NCBI GenBank assembly: GCA_963969345.1
Contig: OZ017766.1
Location: 10,230,001-10,294,000 of the forward strand
From: Turbatrix aceti
Taxonomy: Eukaryota > Nematoda > Chromadorea > Rhabditida > Panagrolaimidae
Length of the DNA stretch: 64,000 nt
Direction of reading: 5' to 3'
This document shows positions 36,615 to 48,592 of the stretch, piece after piece. The translations under genes were made by a program, and so were the position numbers. The notes under the pieces are model-generated. The model made no database searches and was not told where the DNA came from. It saw nothing but the letters and a program-made list of their open reading frames with translations. Position 1 is the first letter of the stretch, and every line of letters starts with the position of its first letter.

Positions 36615-37121
36615 TTACTTGTCGTCCTGCGTGCCTTCTTCGATGCTTTCGCCGATGACGTTGTTCTGGCAGACATCGTCCGATCCTTCGGTTTTGACGA
36701 TTTTCTGTTGAGAATGTTCGGATTTTGGGAGTTTAGCGGGTATGGTATTCTTCTTTTTGTTGACGGTCGGAGGAGGTGGCTTCTTCGTAGGCTTTTTCTT
36801 TTCAGTAGCCATACTTGGATCCCAGGCACGACTCTTCAGACTGACTAACGATTCTCCAGGTGGATTTACATTTTGAGGTAGACGAACTTCGACAGAATTT
36901 TCGATACGTTGTACACTGGGTTTTTTATTTCCACCTGTAGCAGGTGCACCTGCAGTAGGTGCATTTGGTTTTGGTTGTCTGGATTTTACAGGTTTCTTTT
37001 TCCTACAGTCGATGATGACAAAAGACAGTATGACAATATTTGTGACAATTGATATCGTCATCAGAAGTATAGTCGTCGTTGTTGTCGGCAATTCTCCATT
37101 ATACCTGTACTTCCAGGCCAT
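36615..37121 (-). CDS. Small single-pass membrane protein, Lys/Pro-rich cytosolic tail
   Basis: Single open reading frame of 168 residues from ATG at 37121. Residues 1-16 are short and polar, then a hydrophobic helix (TTTILLMTISIVTNIVILSF), then a CRKKK stop-transfer segment. The rest is low-complexity and rich in Lys, Pro, Ser and Asn (KKPTKKPPPPTVNKKK). The absence of a signal peptide suggests a type III or tail-out orientation. I do not recognise the family. It is convergent with RPB8, with 129 bp between the stops and a minus-strand poly(A) signal between them. It may have further exons that I cannot see. Confidence 0.55.
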   Translation of the reverse strand: MAWKYRYNGELPTTTTTILLMTISIVTNIVILSFVIIDCRKKKPVKSRQPKPNAPTAGAPATGGNKKPSVQRIENSVEVRLPQNVNPPGESLVSLKSRAWDPSMATEKKKPTKKPPPPTVNKKKNTIPAKLPKSEHSQQKIVKTEGSDDVCQNNVIGESIEEGTQDDK

Positions 37122-38053
37122 CTGTGACACAATAGACCGGCGTATACGGATGTGAACAACTTTCAGAAATCACTTGTTGCGCTTGCTGAAAGTCGAGTTG
37201 TTGTTTTTTTGGGTTTCTCATCTGATTTGCATATATGATAAGATGAGAAGCCCAAAAATTCGAAATTACCACGTCGGAATTTTTTGGTATCTAATCGATC
37301 AAATAAAAGAAAGAACAACAATTTTTACGATACTGATGTTTTTGCATGTCGAAAGTCCCTTTTTTAATCGCTGCCAAAAAAACGGCGATTTGTATAGGTG
37401 GTAGCATTTATTTGCCACAGTGAAAAAAGGCGCGGATGTTTGGATCATGTTTGGATGCAGATATGATTTGCACAATGAACGGGCTACTTATAAAGCACCC
37501 GAAAAAAAGAATACCGAAAGTTAAGTGCCTACGATTAATTTCGCTATGGCGGGCCATGTTTGGGGTTCATGGCAGGGTAAATTAACATTTGCTCGACGTC
37601 TCCCATTTGTTACAGTAATAAAAAAATACAATTACCTAAAAAATGTCTTTAGGTATAGGTGGTAGCATTTATTTGTCACATTGAGAAAGGTCTAGACTCT
37701 AGACCATTAACCGAAAAGAGAGTATTTTCTCTGGTGTATTCGCATCATGTTTGGACGGAGTTGGACGGTAAGCATGGCGTACTTGTTAAAAATAAAAAAA
37801 ATGGAAAAGGTACGTAATTTTTGTTTGTATTTATACAAACCACTAATTTATGTTGTATGAATTATAATTTGTTGCAAACTTTGTTTTTGTGGAAAAACAA
37901 CTAAAAAATGTACATTTTTGGATCAGTCACTTTAGGTGTGTGCTCATTGCACATAGTTGTACACAGACTCCGATGAATAAATATGTGCGATCGTAATCCC
38001 GTATATACTTTATCGAATGAGCAACTCCTCTGCATGCAACTGTGAATGTCATA
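37122..38053. repeat. Intergenic region with a duplicated GGTGGTAGCATTTATTTG module
   Basis: A module of roughly 150-180 bp occurs twice: at about 37384 and 37650, each with GTATAGGTGGTAGCATTTAT and a downstream ATCATGTTTGGA segment. A third partial copy flanks the N gap at 23543-23790. No gene is seen. Confidence 0.55.
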
Positions 38054-38455
38054 TAAGACGAGGACAATAAAAATTTTTTTTGTCATGCTATTTTTTTGCC
38101 TTTTTTTTAGAATTCACTTCTTGAAGAAGTAAACTGACTGTAAAAACCAAATTTCTTCAAATAGGAAATAAAACACCCCATGTTTTTTCATTTTTCATCA
38201 TTTTTACAAAATGACGTCTCAACAGTTGTCTTGGACGCAAAAAGATGCACAATCGCAGTTTTTGATATCAGTCGATTTTGCAGATGTAAACTTAGTGATT
38301 TTGCAATAAAATAGAACAACGTTTTTGAATTGGAAGTAAGTGTAGTGATTTTTATGAATGTGCTGCCATGCTGAGTATCTCTTGCTTTTTTTACAATTTA
38401 TTTCTATATAAGTATCGGTCAAACGTATTTTTCACAAAAACAAAACAAAGATGTG

Positions 38456-38798
38456 CACGCTATCCACTACGAAGTGAGTAGCTTCTGCGCGCAAAAGAGA
38501 GGGAGACGCTATCCACTACGAAGTGGGTAGCTTCTGCGCGCAAAAGAGAGGGAGACGCTATCCACTACGAAGTGGGTAGCTTCGGCGCGCAAAAGAGAGG
38601 GAGACGCTATCCACTACGAAGTGGGTAGCTTCTGCGCGCAAAAGAGAGGGAGACGCTATCCACTACGAAGTGGGTAGCTTCTGCGCGCAAAAGAGAGGGA
38701 GACGCTATCCACTACGAAGTGGGTAGCTTCGGCGCGCAAAAGAGAGGGAGACGCTATCCACTACGAAGTGGGTAGCTTCTGCGCGCATAAAAGAGAGA
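38456..38798 (+). repeat. 49-bp tandem satellite, 7 units
   Basis: Units start GACGCTATCCACTACGAAGT and end AAAAGAGAGGGA. Each contains a small palindrome, CTATCCACT/AGTGGGTAG. Units differ at CTTCTGCG versus CTTCGGCG. Confidence 0.95.
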
Positions 38799-39504
38799 AA
38801 AGAGAAAGCGCGCAGATGGGTGGTTCTTCGTTGATAGATTCTGATGGATTCTGGTCGTCGCTGTGCCGCGATGAATTTTCCGGTGGCATTTCATAGACAC
38901 TGCAAAAGCATCTTCGTAAAACCACAATTCAGAAATGGTGCGCTCAAAACAATTCTTACCGTGAGTGATAACGGGTCACCTGTGCAAGCATCGGCTGGTA
39001 TCACTGCTGGCACTGGCCGTGGAAATCATTGAGGCGATGAGAACAGAGAAAATGGCAACGGAAATCGATGCAAAAACGTTGACAATCGATTGAGGAACGA
39101 TCGCGTTCCGTTTTTTGAACGTCAGAACAACACGTTCAAACAGCGCGTGCGCACATTTTCTTTAACAGATCGCGAACGTTCCTCACTTTGCTAATTGTGA
39201 ACAATGGATTGTCAACGTTTTTGCATCGATTTCCGTTGCCGTTTCTCTGTTCTCATCGCCTCAATGATTTTCACGGCCAGTGCCAGCAGTGATACCAGCC
39301 GATGCTTGCACAGGTGACCCGTTATCACTCACGGTAAGAATTGTGTTGAGCGCACCATTTCTGAATTGTGGTTTTACGAAGATGCTTTTGCAGTGTCTAT
39401 GAAATGCCACCGGAAAATTCATCGCGGCACAGCGACGACCAGAATCCATCAGAATCTATCAACGAAGAACCACCCATCTGCGCGCTTTCTCTTTTCTCTC
39501 TTTT

Positions 39505-39655
39505 ATGCGCGCAGAAGCTACCCACTTCGTAGTGGATAGCGTCTCCCTTTCTTTTGCGCGCAGAAGCTACTCACTTCGTAGTGGATAGCGTCTCCCTCTC
39601 TTTTGCGCGCAGAAGCTACCCACTTCGTAGTGGATAGCGTCTCCCTCTCTTTTGG
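39505..39655 (-). repeat. 49-bp tandem satellite, inverted arm, 3 units
   Basis: Same unit as at 38456-38798 in inverse orientation, three copies only. Confidence 0.95.
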
Positions 39656-40545
39656 GTGCACATCTTTGTTTTGTTTTGATTTGTTTGCAATTTGTTGATA
39701 ATAAATACGAAAATCTTTATTCGCCAACATGTGCAACAAGAAATGACATAAATTATGAATAGTGCTTCTGTTCAACTCAAAGTAGAAGTAAACTACTCGA
39801 TTTTGACAAAAATGCAAAAAAATGGTTCTGAACGTGAATTTCAACTTGGCGTTTTCAGAGAATCCAATAAATCGTAATTTTAGCTTCTTTTGTTTTAGCT
39901 CAGACGCTTTCTACAATAAAAACGCAAAAACATGAAAATGATGATGTCACAAATTTGCTTTCAAAAAATGGGGAAAAATAAGCATGACAAAAAAAATTTT
40001 TATTGTCCTCGTCTTATATGTTACTCTTCGATATGCCCGATTGTTGCATCACGTGTTTGTACATCATGTTTTGTTGTCGCACACAAACTAGACCAAAGAA
40101 AGTCATCGCCATTTGCTAAAAAAAAAGCCAGCTAACAAGTCTTTAGGACTGGATTAAGAGTTCAGAAGAATTTGTGTTTTGATATTTCAAAGAACACTTT
40201 TTTCTGACAACAGATGATTATTACAAGTATACATACAAACAACATCACCAAGTTATGTAACTACTTTCAAATATTACTTCATTTTGTACGGCAATGTGTC
40301 GTCATATTTTTTTAATTATAAAATACTATTTTTATCAAAACAAAATTTATATAAATAATTTTTATAAGTAATAATAACTATATTTCTAAATCTGAGACAC
40401 ACACCTGCATATGTATTTTTTTCCGGTTTCTGATGTCTTATGTGCCTGTCTTATTATGGCTTACAACTCACTAATGTTATCGTGGTATCAACAGACCAGG
40501 CAACCAACTGGCTAAAGATTCAGTTATTTAGCCGTTTTTATTTTA

Positions 40546-42283
40546 ATGGCAGGGGTAAGAGAACATTTTGTCGAGAAGCCATATTTTTCTCGTGGACCCT
40601 GTCTTATTTGTGGACAATCTGAATCCAACAAACATTACGGTAGTGTTTGTTGTAGGTACGTGCATTTTTTAGTTTTTTTTTTTGAACTTCCTTGTTTTCA
40701 GTGGGTGTAAAAATTTTTTTCGACGTACTGTCAGACAGCATCGATTTTTTACCTGTTTGGATGGCAACAGGTGTGTCATAAGTTCAGGTATAATGGTTTT
40801 TTTATGGCTTATATTTACAAATATTTTTTTTTCAGAATACAGAAACAAGTGCCGCGCATGTCGTTTTGCGAAATGTCTTTTTATGGGAATGGATCCAAAA
40901 TGTCAGGTTTAGTCAGTTCGAAATGAAAAAAAATATTATTTTGTTTCAGTAGTGCGACAAGATAACTGTAGCCCCCATACATCGTTCAACTCTAATTCAG
41001 CATCCTCAGCACTTATGCCCTATCAAAAATCCTGTTTTCAATTAGTCATTAGCAATGCTAAAAAATTCTACACCAAAAACAATGCACCACTTGGAAATCT
41101 AAACTTTATTCAATCCTTTACCCGCCAAGATAATTCGGAAATTGTTGTACAGTATTTTGTACTGGCAGAAGAGCTGTGTGATTACTTTTTTGAAAGACCT
41201 GGTGACCATATGGATCTTTCAAATACGAATTTTCGGCATACATTGCATATTCCTTTGGAAAAAGCTATCCAAGAGCCATGTTTGGTATCGGATAGAACCA
41301 AAGTTCGATGGAAAGCAAATCGGATTTTTAAGCCGGAGACAATGGCGCGGCATTGGTGTCGCGTTTTTTGTTTATCACGTCCCTGAACTTGCTTTGTTCA
41401 ATGATAGCGATAAGGTTGGTTTTCGTTTGTTCATGTGGTGTCGCCACGAATTTTTTTAATACGCCGCGCGCGCATTTGTGGTCTTGCCACGAAATTCGCA
41501 TATGAACGCGTGCGCATTTGTAATCCCGCAACGAATTGTTTAGCTGATCACGTGCGCATTTGTAATCCCGCAACGAATTGTTTAGCTAATCACATGCGCA
41601 TTTGTGGTCTCACAACGATCAGTTAAATTGACCACGTGATTATATATGGTCTCGCCACGATTGTTTTTTCTTAATGATATTGATTTTAATTTTTTAGCAA
41701 ATATTAATAGCGGGCCGAGCAGCTGCGTGCGTTTCCTTTGTTATTGCCCATCGTTCCATGCTCTACAATGTACCAGGCATATCTCTCACCGGTGGAATGT
41801 ATTTTCCCTACACCGCTGCAACATCCAATGTTACACGTGATCAAGAATTTGGAAAATTTATCAAATGGATGTGCGAAGATTTCCTTAATGTTATGAAAAA
41901 AATGTGTGTTACATTTGAAGAATACAGCTTGCTAAGATTATTGATTTTTTTCGTTTCATGTAAGTTCTGGTAAAGAGCTTTTTTTAACCAATAATTTATT
42001 TTATTTAGTACCAAGCATGTCACAAACAGGCAAAAAAATAGTGCAAGATGCCAGTAATTTTTATCGTAATACATTGATCAATCATATTCGAAAAACTACA
42101 AATGGTGATGAATTACGAGTTATGGTGAGAACCGGAGAACTTCTATCGTTGTGTCCAATTATCGAAATTGCCAGCCAAAAAGGTAATCAGATATTTTCGT
42201 CAATGGCACTTTTTAACTTTGGCGCAATGAATGATACGCTGCTTTACGAAATACACGTGGGACGATGTTCTTACAGTTTGTAA
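40546..42283 (+). pseudogene. Nuclear hormone receptor paralogue A, frameshifted by a 17-bp deletion
   Basis: Exons 40546-40655, 40702-40787, 40836-40901, 40950-41414, 41698-41959 and 42009-42283. The two-finger C4 DNA-binding domain reads CLICGQSES...GCKNFFRRT...CRACRFAKCLFMGMDPK; the ligand-binding domain follows (KSCFQLVISNAKKFY, EYSLLRLLIFF). Exon 4 is 465 nt against 482 nt in the inverted paralogue at 54539-59684. The missing 17 nt fall in the helix HWCRV(VCHYMDW)VHH, so the frame is lost just before VPEL and a stop follows. Exon 6 is the same length as in the paralogue and exon 5 is 3 nt longer. Either a young pseudogene or an assembly error. Confidence 0.75.
41455..41675 (+). repeat. 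GCGCATTTGTRRTC tandem repeat in intron 4 of receptor A
   Basis: About five degenerate units of 40-45 bp (GCGCATTTGTAATCCCGCAA...CGAATTGTTTAGCTGATCAC). The same repeat, inverted, occupies the matching intron of the paralogue (55145-55390). Confidence 0.8.
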
Positions 42284-42399
42284 ATACATTTTTGTATTTT
42301 TACTTTTGTCCGTTTTTTACCGTATCACAAGGGTATTTATAAACGTAATTGTAGTACGTAATTATGCTAACAACAAATATCGTTGCATACATTTAGTTA

Positions 42400-44285
42400 T
42401 CATTTCTGAGGCTCAGGCTTAGCAGAGGATTCATCTTCTGTCAATGTGAATGACACATTTACACCTGCTTCCGGTGCATTGTTATTTGTACTTGCTTCGT
42501 CGTCTTTGGCACTGTTAGTTGGTTCTTTCTGAATGAAAGTCGGGATCGCGATACCTTCCGGTATTGAACACAGTCGAGTTTGTCTAGTCGAATATATTTC
42601 ATCATCGGAGTTTTTTTTAGAACCCGGCAGAAAATTATGAGTTTTTGATTTTGCAAAAACCAGGAAAAAGGTATTGGCAATGACGCAAACTGCGGCGTAG
42701 ATTCGGAAAAGCAGAGCGTATTCCCCCGACGACCGGGTTGGTGTTATACCGGGAACGATGAAGGATCCCACGCAGAGCGAGAGTGTCATGGTCGTCTGAA
42801 CGCATGCCATCACCGATGCAGGACACTGGGCGCCGATGAGTACCGACGATTTGGGGAATCCGCCGGCCGTGAATCCCACCATGCAGAGAGAAATCAAAAT
42901 AATTGCAATGCAAATCGATCGATGCTCGATCTCGGTAAACGAACTGGCAACAAAAAAACCAATTGCGGGAACGAAAAAAGCCAGAGAATTGAAGATTCGA
43001 ATTTTACGGTATTCTTTGACGATCGTAATTTTGTCGGAGAGAATGCCGGTGGTGCCCTGGACGATGAGTTGAACGGCAATGGGTATCGTAGCCAGGTAGC
43101 CAGCGGTGTCGATGTCCAGATCCATGACCCAAGATAAAAATGAAACAAAGAAGATGGCGTTAAACTGGATGAGACACATGTAGGCGAACATGGACAGACA
43201 CAAAGCAACGACGCAGGGAGCACGGAGGACGTAGTAGAAAGGAACTTTGATAGCCGAGGGTTCGGAAGTCGTCGACAATTTTCCCTGACTGATGTGTTGG
43301 AATTCTTTGTCGGTAAGGAAGGGGTGATCTTGGGGGTCATCTCGGAAGTGGACCACCCAGAAGAGGATACAGATAGCGCAGAAGCCGGCTTGGACGTAGA
43401 ATACTGATGGCCAACCGTCTGGAAATTAGTATGTGGGTTACGGTACTCTTTTTTCATTTGCAAAAAAAAAACTTTTATCACATCGAAAACTTTTTAACCA
43501 AATTTTTTAACGAAAAAAAAAGTTTGTACCGTATCTTTTAGTTTTTTACACATAAGTTCCACTTACAATTCTGAGCAAGCCAACTGGCAACAAGAGTCGT
43601 AACCAGAGCAGAGATCTGTGAATAACTCGTCAAAATGGCCATAAAAACTGCTTTTTCGTAATGAGGAGCCCAAATTTTGACGACAGTCCCAATCGCTGGG
43701 TACAGTTGACATTGAGCTGCTCCCTGAAATTTTTATAAAACAACCATTTTCTCACCAAAGATGTTATAATGTAATTCTTACAATCAAAATTCGAAGAAAA
43801 AGAAGGACGTAAAAATTATTGACGACAGCAATTGGAGTAAGTGCGGTAGCAGCGGTCGAAATAACCCCATTTATGAGCATAATCAAAAAGCTACCGTATT
43901 TGTCCATGAGTACTGTATTGGGAATTACACCTAAGAAGGCTCCGACAAATGACATGCCAAATATAAGGCCTATTTGGAATTGACTGAGATTTACGCGTCG
44001 GTCCGGTAACGAAAGAGTGTCATCTGCCCAATCAAATTCGTCGGCTAGGATGCTGGAATTCAGGTAACTTTCATATAACGGAGAAGTTTCAAGCTCCGAT
44101 ATCTTGACAGTAACTGCGTTCCAACAATTTATATTTCCGATGAGGGATGCCATGAGAAAGGCACTCTGAAGGGCTATGATGTGCCGTGTTCGGTGGTTGC
44201 ATGTTGCAGCTGCGATCCCGATTGATTTGATGGATGACACAGTCGTCGATGTTTTGAGGGTTGGTGCTGGGTTATCAGTAGACAT
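42400..44285 (-). CDS. SLC17-type major facilitator (organic anion/phosphate transporter family)
   Basis: Exons 44285-43782, 43723-43567 and 43418-42400 give about 559 residues. Around 10-12 hydrophobic segments are visible. The SLC17-like segment GWPSVFYVQAGFCAICILFW, followed by a D-P-H-P loop (DDPQDHPFLTDKE), matches the centre of SLC17 proteins. Exon 1 has the long extracellular loop after helix 1 with an N-glycosylation motif, and the helix 2-3 region IPNTVLMDKYGS with the usual D-R/K-G turn. Members move glutamate, sialic acid, urate or phosphate with Na+ or H+; the substrate cannot be told here. The tail is long and hydrophilic. It is convergent with receptor A, with 116 bp between the ends. 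Confidence 0.82.
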
Positions 44286-44856
44286 ATTTGATGACAACAG
44301 GAAGTTGAAAAAATTCTGCACCAATTGTAGGGACGAAAAAAAGAGCGGGAAATGTCACGACTTGGTTTGTTTATATGCAATTCACTAATTTATGCAAGAA
44401 TTAATCATCAGCACTGCACATATTTTTTGATGATGATGTTATCACTACATTGTTTTGGTAAAACAACAACAATGACTACAAGTTGAGGGATGTTTGATTG
44501 TGGTGCGTATAAAAAATACAGTTTTTGTACATATAGTGCACTATATTTAAACATTTTTAATATAACAAGGTGTAAACATACATACATATTTGGAACAATC
44601 ATACCCCTGTCAGGCTGTTTAGGTGAGTGCTCGATGAACGTAGTGCGTTGTAGGCTTCAGTGTAAATGTTGCGTGATTCAGTCAATCGTAATCCTGTGTC
44701 GCATAAATTATTTTGTACTATTGTGAAAACATAAGCTTCTTGTAAAGTACAGGTGTGAAAATCCAACCCTTACTTAGATATTTTTACTTGTATGTAAAAG
44801 ATTTTGTTATTTAGGCACTTTTTGCATTAAGTTAGAACTCATTTTGTTACAGATTA
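44286..44856. other. Intergenic, 5' of the SLC17-type gene
   Basis: A/T-rich DNA with no recognised gene; presumably contains the transporter promoter. Confidence 0.4.
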
Positions 44857-46414
44857 CAGTAGTGGCCAAAAGTTTATGACATTGATGTTTTTTCGTTGCT
44901 ACCTGAGTCAAAAGCGTGCGATCCGGTTCAAATTTTTTTTCAAAAAAGTATGCTAGTACACTGTTAAAATAAGCCACTTACTGTCCTTGGGCACAGTATA
45001 TTGGTTACTGTAACGGACGATGACAATTTTCCTCAAAAGTCATTATTTTGTAATCAGTTCAGTTTTAATTTTTTATTACTAGGTAAAACGCTCTGTTATG
45101 CTTCTTAGTTATTATTTTGTGTTTCCAAAGTGTTTAGAAGAAAGATTGTTCAAAGACCGCTCATGAACAGCGTTTGGGATCCCTCGAAAAGGGTCGCCAA
45201 CGAAGGGTACTGCGCGCATACGCGCGGGTCAGTTTAGCGTCGCAAATATGGCCGGCAATTGAACAGTAAAAATCTGCAACGTTCAAAAAAGTTCAACCGT
45301 GGACTGAGATGAGTAAAAATATTAGTTTGGGGCAAATGGTAAAAGAAATTCATCTCCAAAGGTCGTCGGTCATGTCTTCGGTGTTAGACCTCAACATCAT
45401 TTGTCTTACGAAAAACCCGGGATTGAGTGGGTACTGACGTGTATCGCTTAGAATATGTTTGCCAAGACCGTAGGCAGTCCAATCAAGCTATATATTGCCA
45501 TATGCAACCTTCCAGTCTCTTGGAATTCTGCCTAACATTCACTTATAACGATTTGTGAAATTCGTGTTGTATGAACGATACCGAATTCTCACAGAACCTG
45601 AGTAAAAAAAACAAAAAGCTTCAAAATAACATACATCGGTTAAATAAAGCATGTAAAAACAAATTTAACACAATATGGACCCCAGTGCAATTTGTTTGTA
45701 CTATGATGAGATTTCCGAAATGCTATGTTTATTTGTCAAGCAAAATTCCAAGAGACTGGAGGGTTGCGTATAGCAATATAGAGCTTGATTAGATTGCGCA
45801 TAGTCTTATCAAACATATTCTACCCGATACACGTCAGTACCCGTTCAATCCCGGGTTTTTCATAAGGCAAATGATGTTGGGGTACAATATCGAAGACATG
45901 ACCGACGACCTTTGAATATGAATTTCTTTTGCAATCTGCCCCAAACTAATATTTTTACTCTTCCTAGTCCATGATTGAATTATTTTGAACGTTGCAGATT
46001 TTTACTGTTCAATTGCCGGCCATATTTGCGACGCTAAACTGACCCGCGCGTATGCGCGCAGTACCCTTCGTTGGCGACCCTTTTCGAGGGATCCCAAACG
46101 CTGTTCATGAGCGGTCTTTGAACAATCTTTCTTCTAAACACTTTGGAAACACAAAATAATAACTAAGAAGCATAACAGAGCGTTTTACCTAGTAATAAAA
46201 AATTAAAACTGAACTGATTACAAAATAATGACTTTTGAGGAAAATTGTCATCGCCCGTTACAGTAATCAATATACTGTGTTTCAGGACAGTAAGTGGCTT
46301 ATTTTAACAGTGTACTAGCATACTTTTTTGAAAAAAAGTTTGAACCGGATCGCACGCTTTTGACTCAGGTAGCAACGAAAAAACATCAATGTCATAAACT
46401 TTTGGCCACTACTG
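44857..46414. mobile_element. Tc1/mariner-type palindromic element at TA
   Basis: 1558 bp. The ends CAGTAGTGGCCAAAAGTTTA and its inverse are flanked by TA (44855-44856 and 46415-46416); TGGCCAAAAGT is the classic Tc1-type terminus. The whole element folds into two arms of about 700 bp. Both arms contain a segment that can be read as a short helix-turn-helix-like peptide (KNISLGQIAKEIH in the right arm), possibly a transposase relic. No intact transposase. Confidence 0.88.
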
Positions 46415-46568
46415 TACATATAAATATATGCACACGTAACTAACAACTTATAATGTTTAATACTATACCGGGATACTGTATTCGGTAACTAACACTGATT
46501 AAGTATTTTATGTAAATATTTAGGTAAATTAGATTTTCATTTAAGAATTGTATTATTATACGCATTAA

Positions 46569-47566
46569 GACGGAGTCTGCGAGCCGATTTTCCTATAAGG
46601 GGAAAAGCCCGACCAGACGGTTTTTACACTTTCAAATGTTTTGAGCCAAAGTTGTCGAGGACCCTAAGGGCAGTCTATATCCGCGATATTAGATTTTTGA
46701 AAAATCGGATTCTGGAGATTTGGCTTCAGATGTGTTTTTCATAAAATCCGATGGCCCGCAAATGGAATTCGCCGAAACTGTCTAAAAATTTGCATACAGG
46801 GGTTTCAGAGAACAGGGAATACGATGGCTTACTCAGATTTTTCAAAAAACACCTGCAAGTATTTTTTATTGAATTGCGCCGTCATAAAATCGGATGTACC
46901 GCTCGTAAAAAAAATAATCAGACCCTGACACCTATCCTATCTGAAAGAGCAATTTTTTCTGGTCAGAATCCAGTTTCTTTTGAAAAAACGTAGTTTCCGC
47001 TTGGGCTTCTGGGTCTCGATTTGTAGTCAAAACAGCCAAAAACCCCCTCAAAAAACATGGCGGGAAGTGCGCACGCGCGCGCGCACGCGCAAAAAAGGGG
47101 GTTTTTTGGTCGTTTTGACGACAAATCGAGACCCAGAAGGCCAGGCGGAAACTACGTTTTTCTAAAAAGAAGCTGGATTCTGACCAGAAAAAATTGCTCT
47201 TTCAGATAGGATAGGTGTCAGGGTCTGATTATTTTTTTTACGAGCGGTACATCCGATTTTATGACGGCGCAATTCAATAAAAAATATTTGCAGGTGTTTT
47301 TTGAAAAATCTGAGTAAGCCATCGTATTCCCTGTCCTCTGAAACCCCTGTATGCAAATTTTTAGACAGTTTCGACGAATTCGATTTGCGGGCCATCGGAT
47401 TTTATGAAAAACACATCTGAAGCCAAATCTCCAGAATCCGATTTTTCAAAAATCTAATATCGCGGATATAGACTGCCCTTAGGGTCCTCGACAACTTTGG
47501 CTCAAAACATTTGAAAGTGTAAAAAACGTCTGGTCGTCGGTTGTAAAAAGTCTCGCAGACTCCGTC
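46569..47566. mobile_element. Palindromic element, relative of the 28189 element
   Basis: Ends GACGGAGTCTGCGAG and its inverse next to TTAA on both sides. Subterminal AACATTTGAAAGTGTAAAAA and GGATTCTGGAGATTTGGCTT also occur in the 28189-31089 element. About 998 bp; arms of about 480 bp meet at a centre with an alternating purine-pyrimidine run GTGCGCACGCGCGCGCGCAC near 47058. Confidence 0.85.
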
Positions 47567-47775
47567 TTAAAATTATTCGCATTTTTAAGTTTGTAAATAT
47601 CACATGTAAAAAAGTTGAAACTTTGTTATCAATTTATTCTGTATCTGTGCATTGGCCTATGATATTTTTTTATAACAAAACGAACGAAGCGGACAAGAAT
47701 CAAAATAAATAATAATAATAGTAAATAATTGCTTGCGACGTCTGGTACAGGTACAGCCGAGGACGGACGCACTCA

Positions 47776-48389
47776 CAAGGAAAGTGTCAGGGTTCATTTT
47801 GGAATTTCTTCACGAAACTTTGCCAAAAGTTTGATTTTACTATGAGAAGTTTATACTGAAAAATTCAGTTGCACCGCTCATGATCTGACAGAGTTACGGT
47901 AGTCGAAAATCACGTTTTTGCCATTTTTGACGATTTTTGGCACGTTCTAGCTAACAAACAACGTTATTTTCAAAATCAGGGTGTGCATCAATCGACGTAG
48001 TTTTGCATGGAGAATCAGATAAAAATATAAAAATTTAGGTTTGCCACCCTAAAAAATGCCGAAATTTGCATTTGAAAAGAGGTCACAATGCCAACATTGG
48101 TTTCGGCATTTTTCAAGGTCACAACCCTACGTTATTATATTTTTAACTGATTCTCCATAAAAAAATACGTCGAGTGATGCACCACTTGGTTCTGAAAATG
48201 CCGTTGTTTGTTAGCTAGAACGTGCCAAAAATCGTCAAAAATGGCAAAAACGTGATTTTCGACTACCGTAACTCTGTCAGATCATGAGCGGTGCAACTGA
48301 ATTTTTCAGTATAAACTTCTCATAGTAAAATCAAACTTTTGGCAAAGTTTCGTGAAGAAATTCCAAAATGAACCCTGACACTTTCCTTG
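47776..48389. mobile_element. 614-bp palindromic MITE with TCA flanks
   Basis: Ends CAAGGAAAGTGTCAGGGTTC and its inverse, with TCA on both sides (47773-47775, 48390-48392). The arms of about 240 bp are near-identical. It ends about 200 bp before the start of receptor B. The 3-bp duplication suggests a PIF/Harbinger-like insertion, but the class is not settled. Confidence 0.8.
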
Positions 48390-48592
48390 TCAGTCGTTGC
48401 TCCAAAAAAAAAACCCAAGCCAGCGGCAGCGGTTGGACTGTGAATTCAATTTTCTTTTTCTTTTCCTTACTTACGGCACACAATTATAATACTTACATAC
48501 ATTCTAACACGTCGTGCTTAGATACGTGTTTTGGATTGTCAAACAGCCGGAGTAGTTGTACACGATGTCGACTGCAAGACTTTAGAGTCGAA

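Larger units (their letters stand above)
38437..39677. mobile_element. Foldback structure with satellite arms
   Basis: Inverted arms begin at AAAACAAAACAAAGATGTGC. Each arm carries a tandem 49-bp satellite (7 units left, 3 right), then about 250 bp of near-identical unique arm (segment TGGATTCTGGTCGTCGCTGT), meeting around a centre near 39,130. Confidence 0.85.
38054..40016. mobile_element. Element with TAAGACGAGGACAATAAAAA inverted ends
   Basis: About 40 bp of inverted repeat at each end (TAAGACG to GTCATGCT) with TA on both outer flanks. Beyond these ends the outer arms are diverged. The interior holds the foldback structure at 38437-39677. No transposase was recognised. The AAGACG terminus resembles the ends of the 28189 and 46569 elements. 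Confidence 0.65.

Noticed and set aside
38456..38798. CRISPR-like array of regularly spaced 49-bp repeats
   Set aside because: Units are head-to-tail without unique spacers, in a eukaryotic foldback element; it is a satellite.
45571..45792. Possible gene in the centre of the Tc1-type palindrome
   Set aside because: A 73-codon Lys/Asn-rich frame with no domain; likely chance in the unpaired centre.
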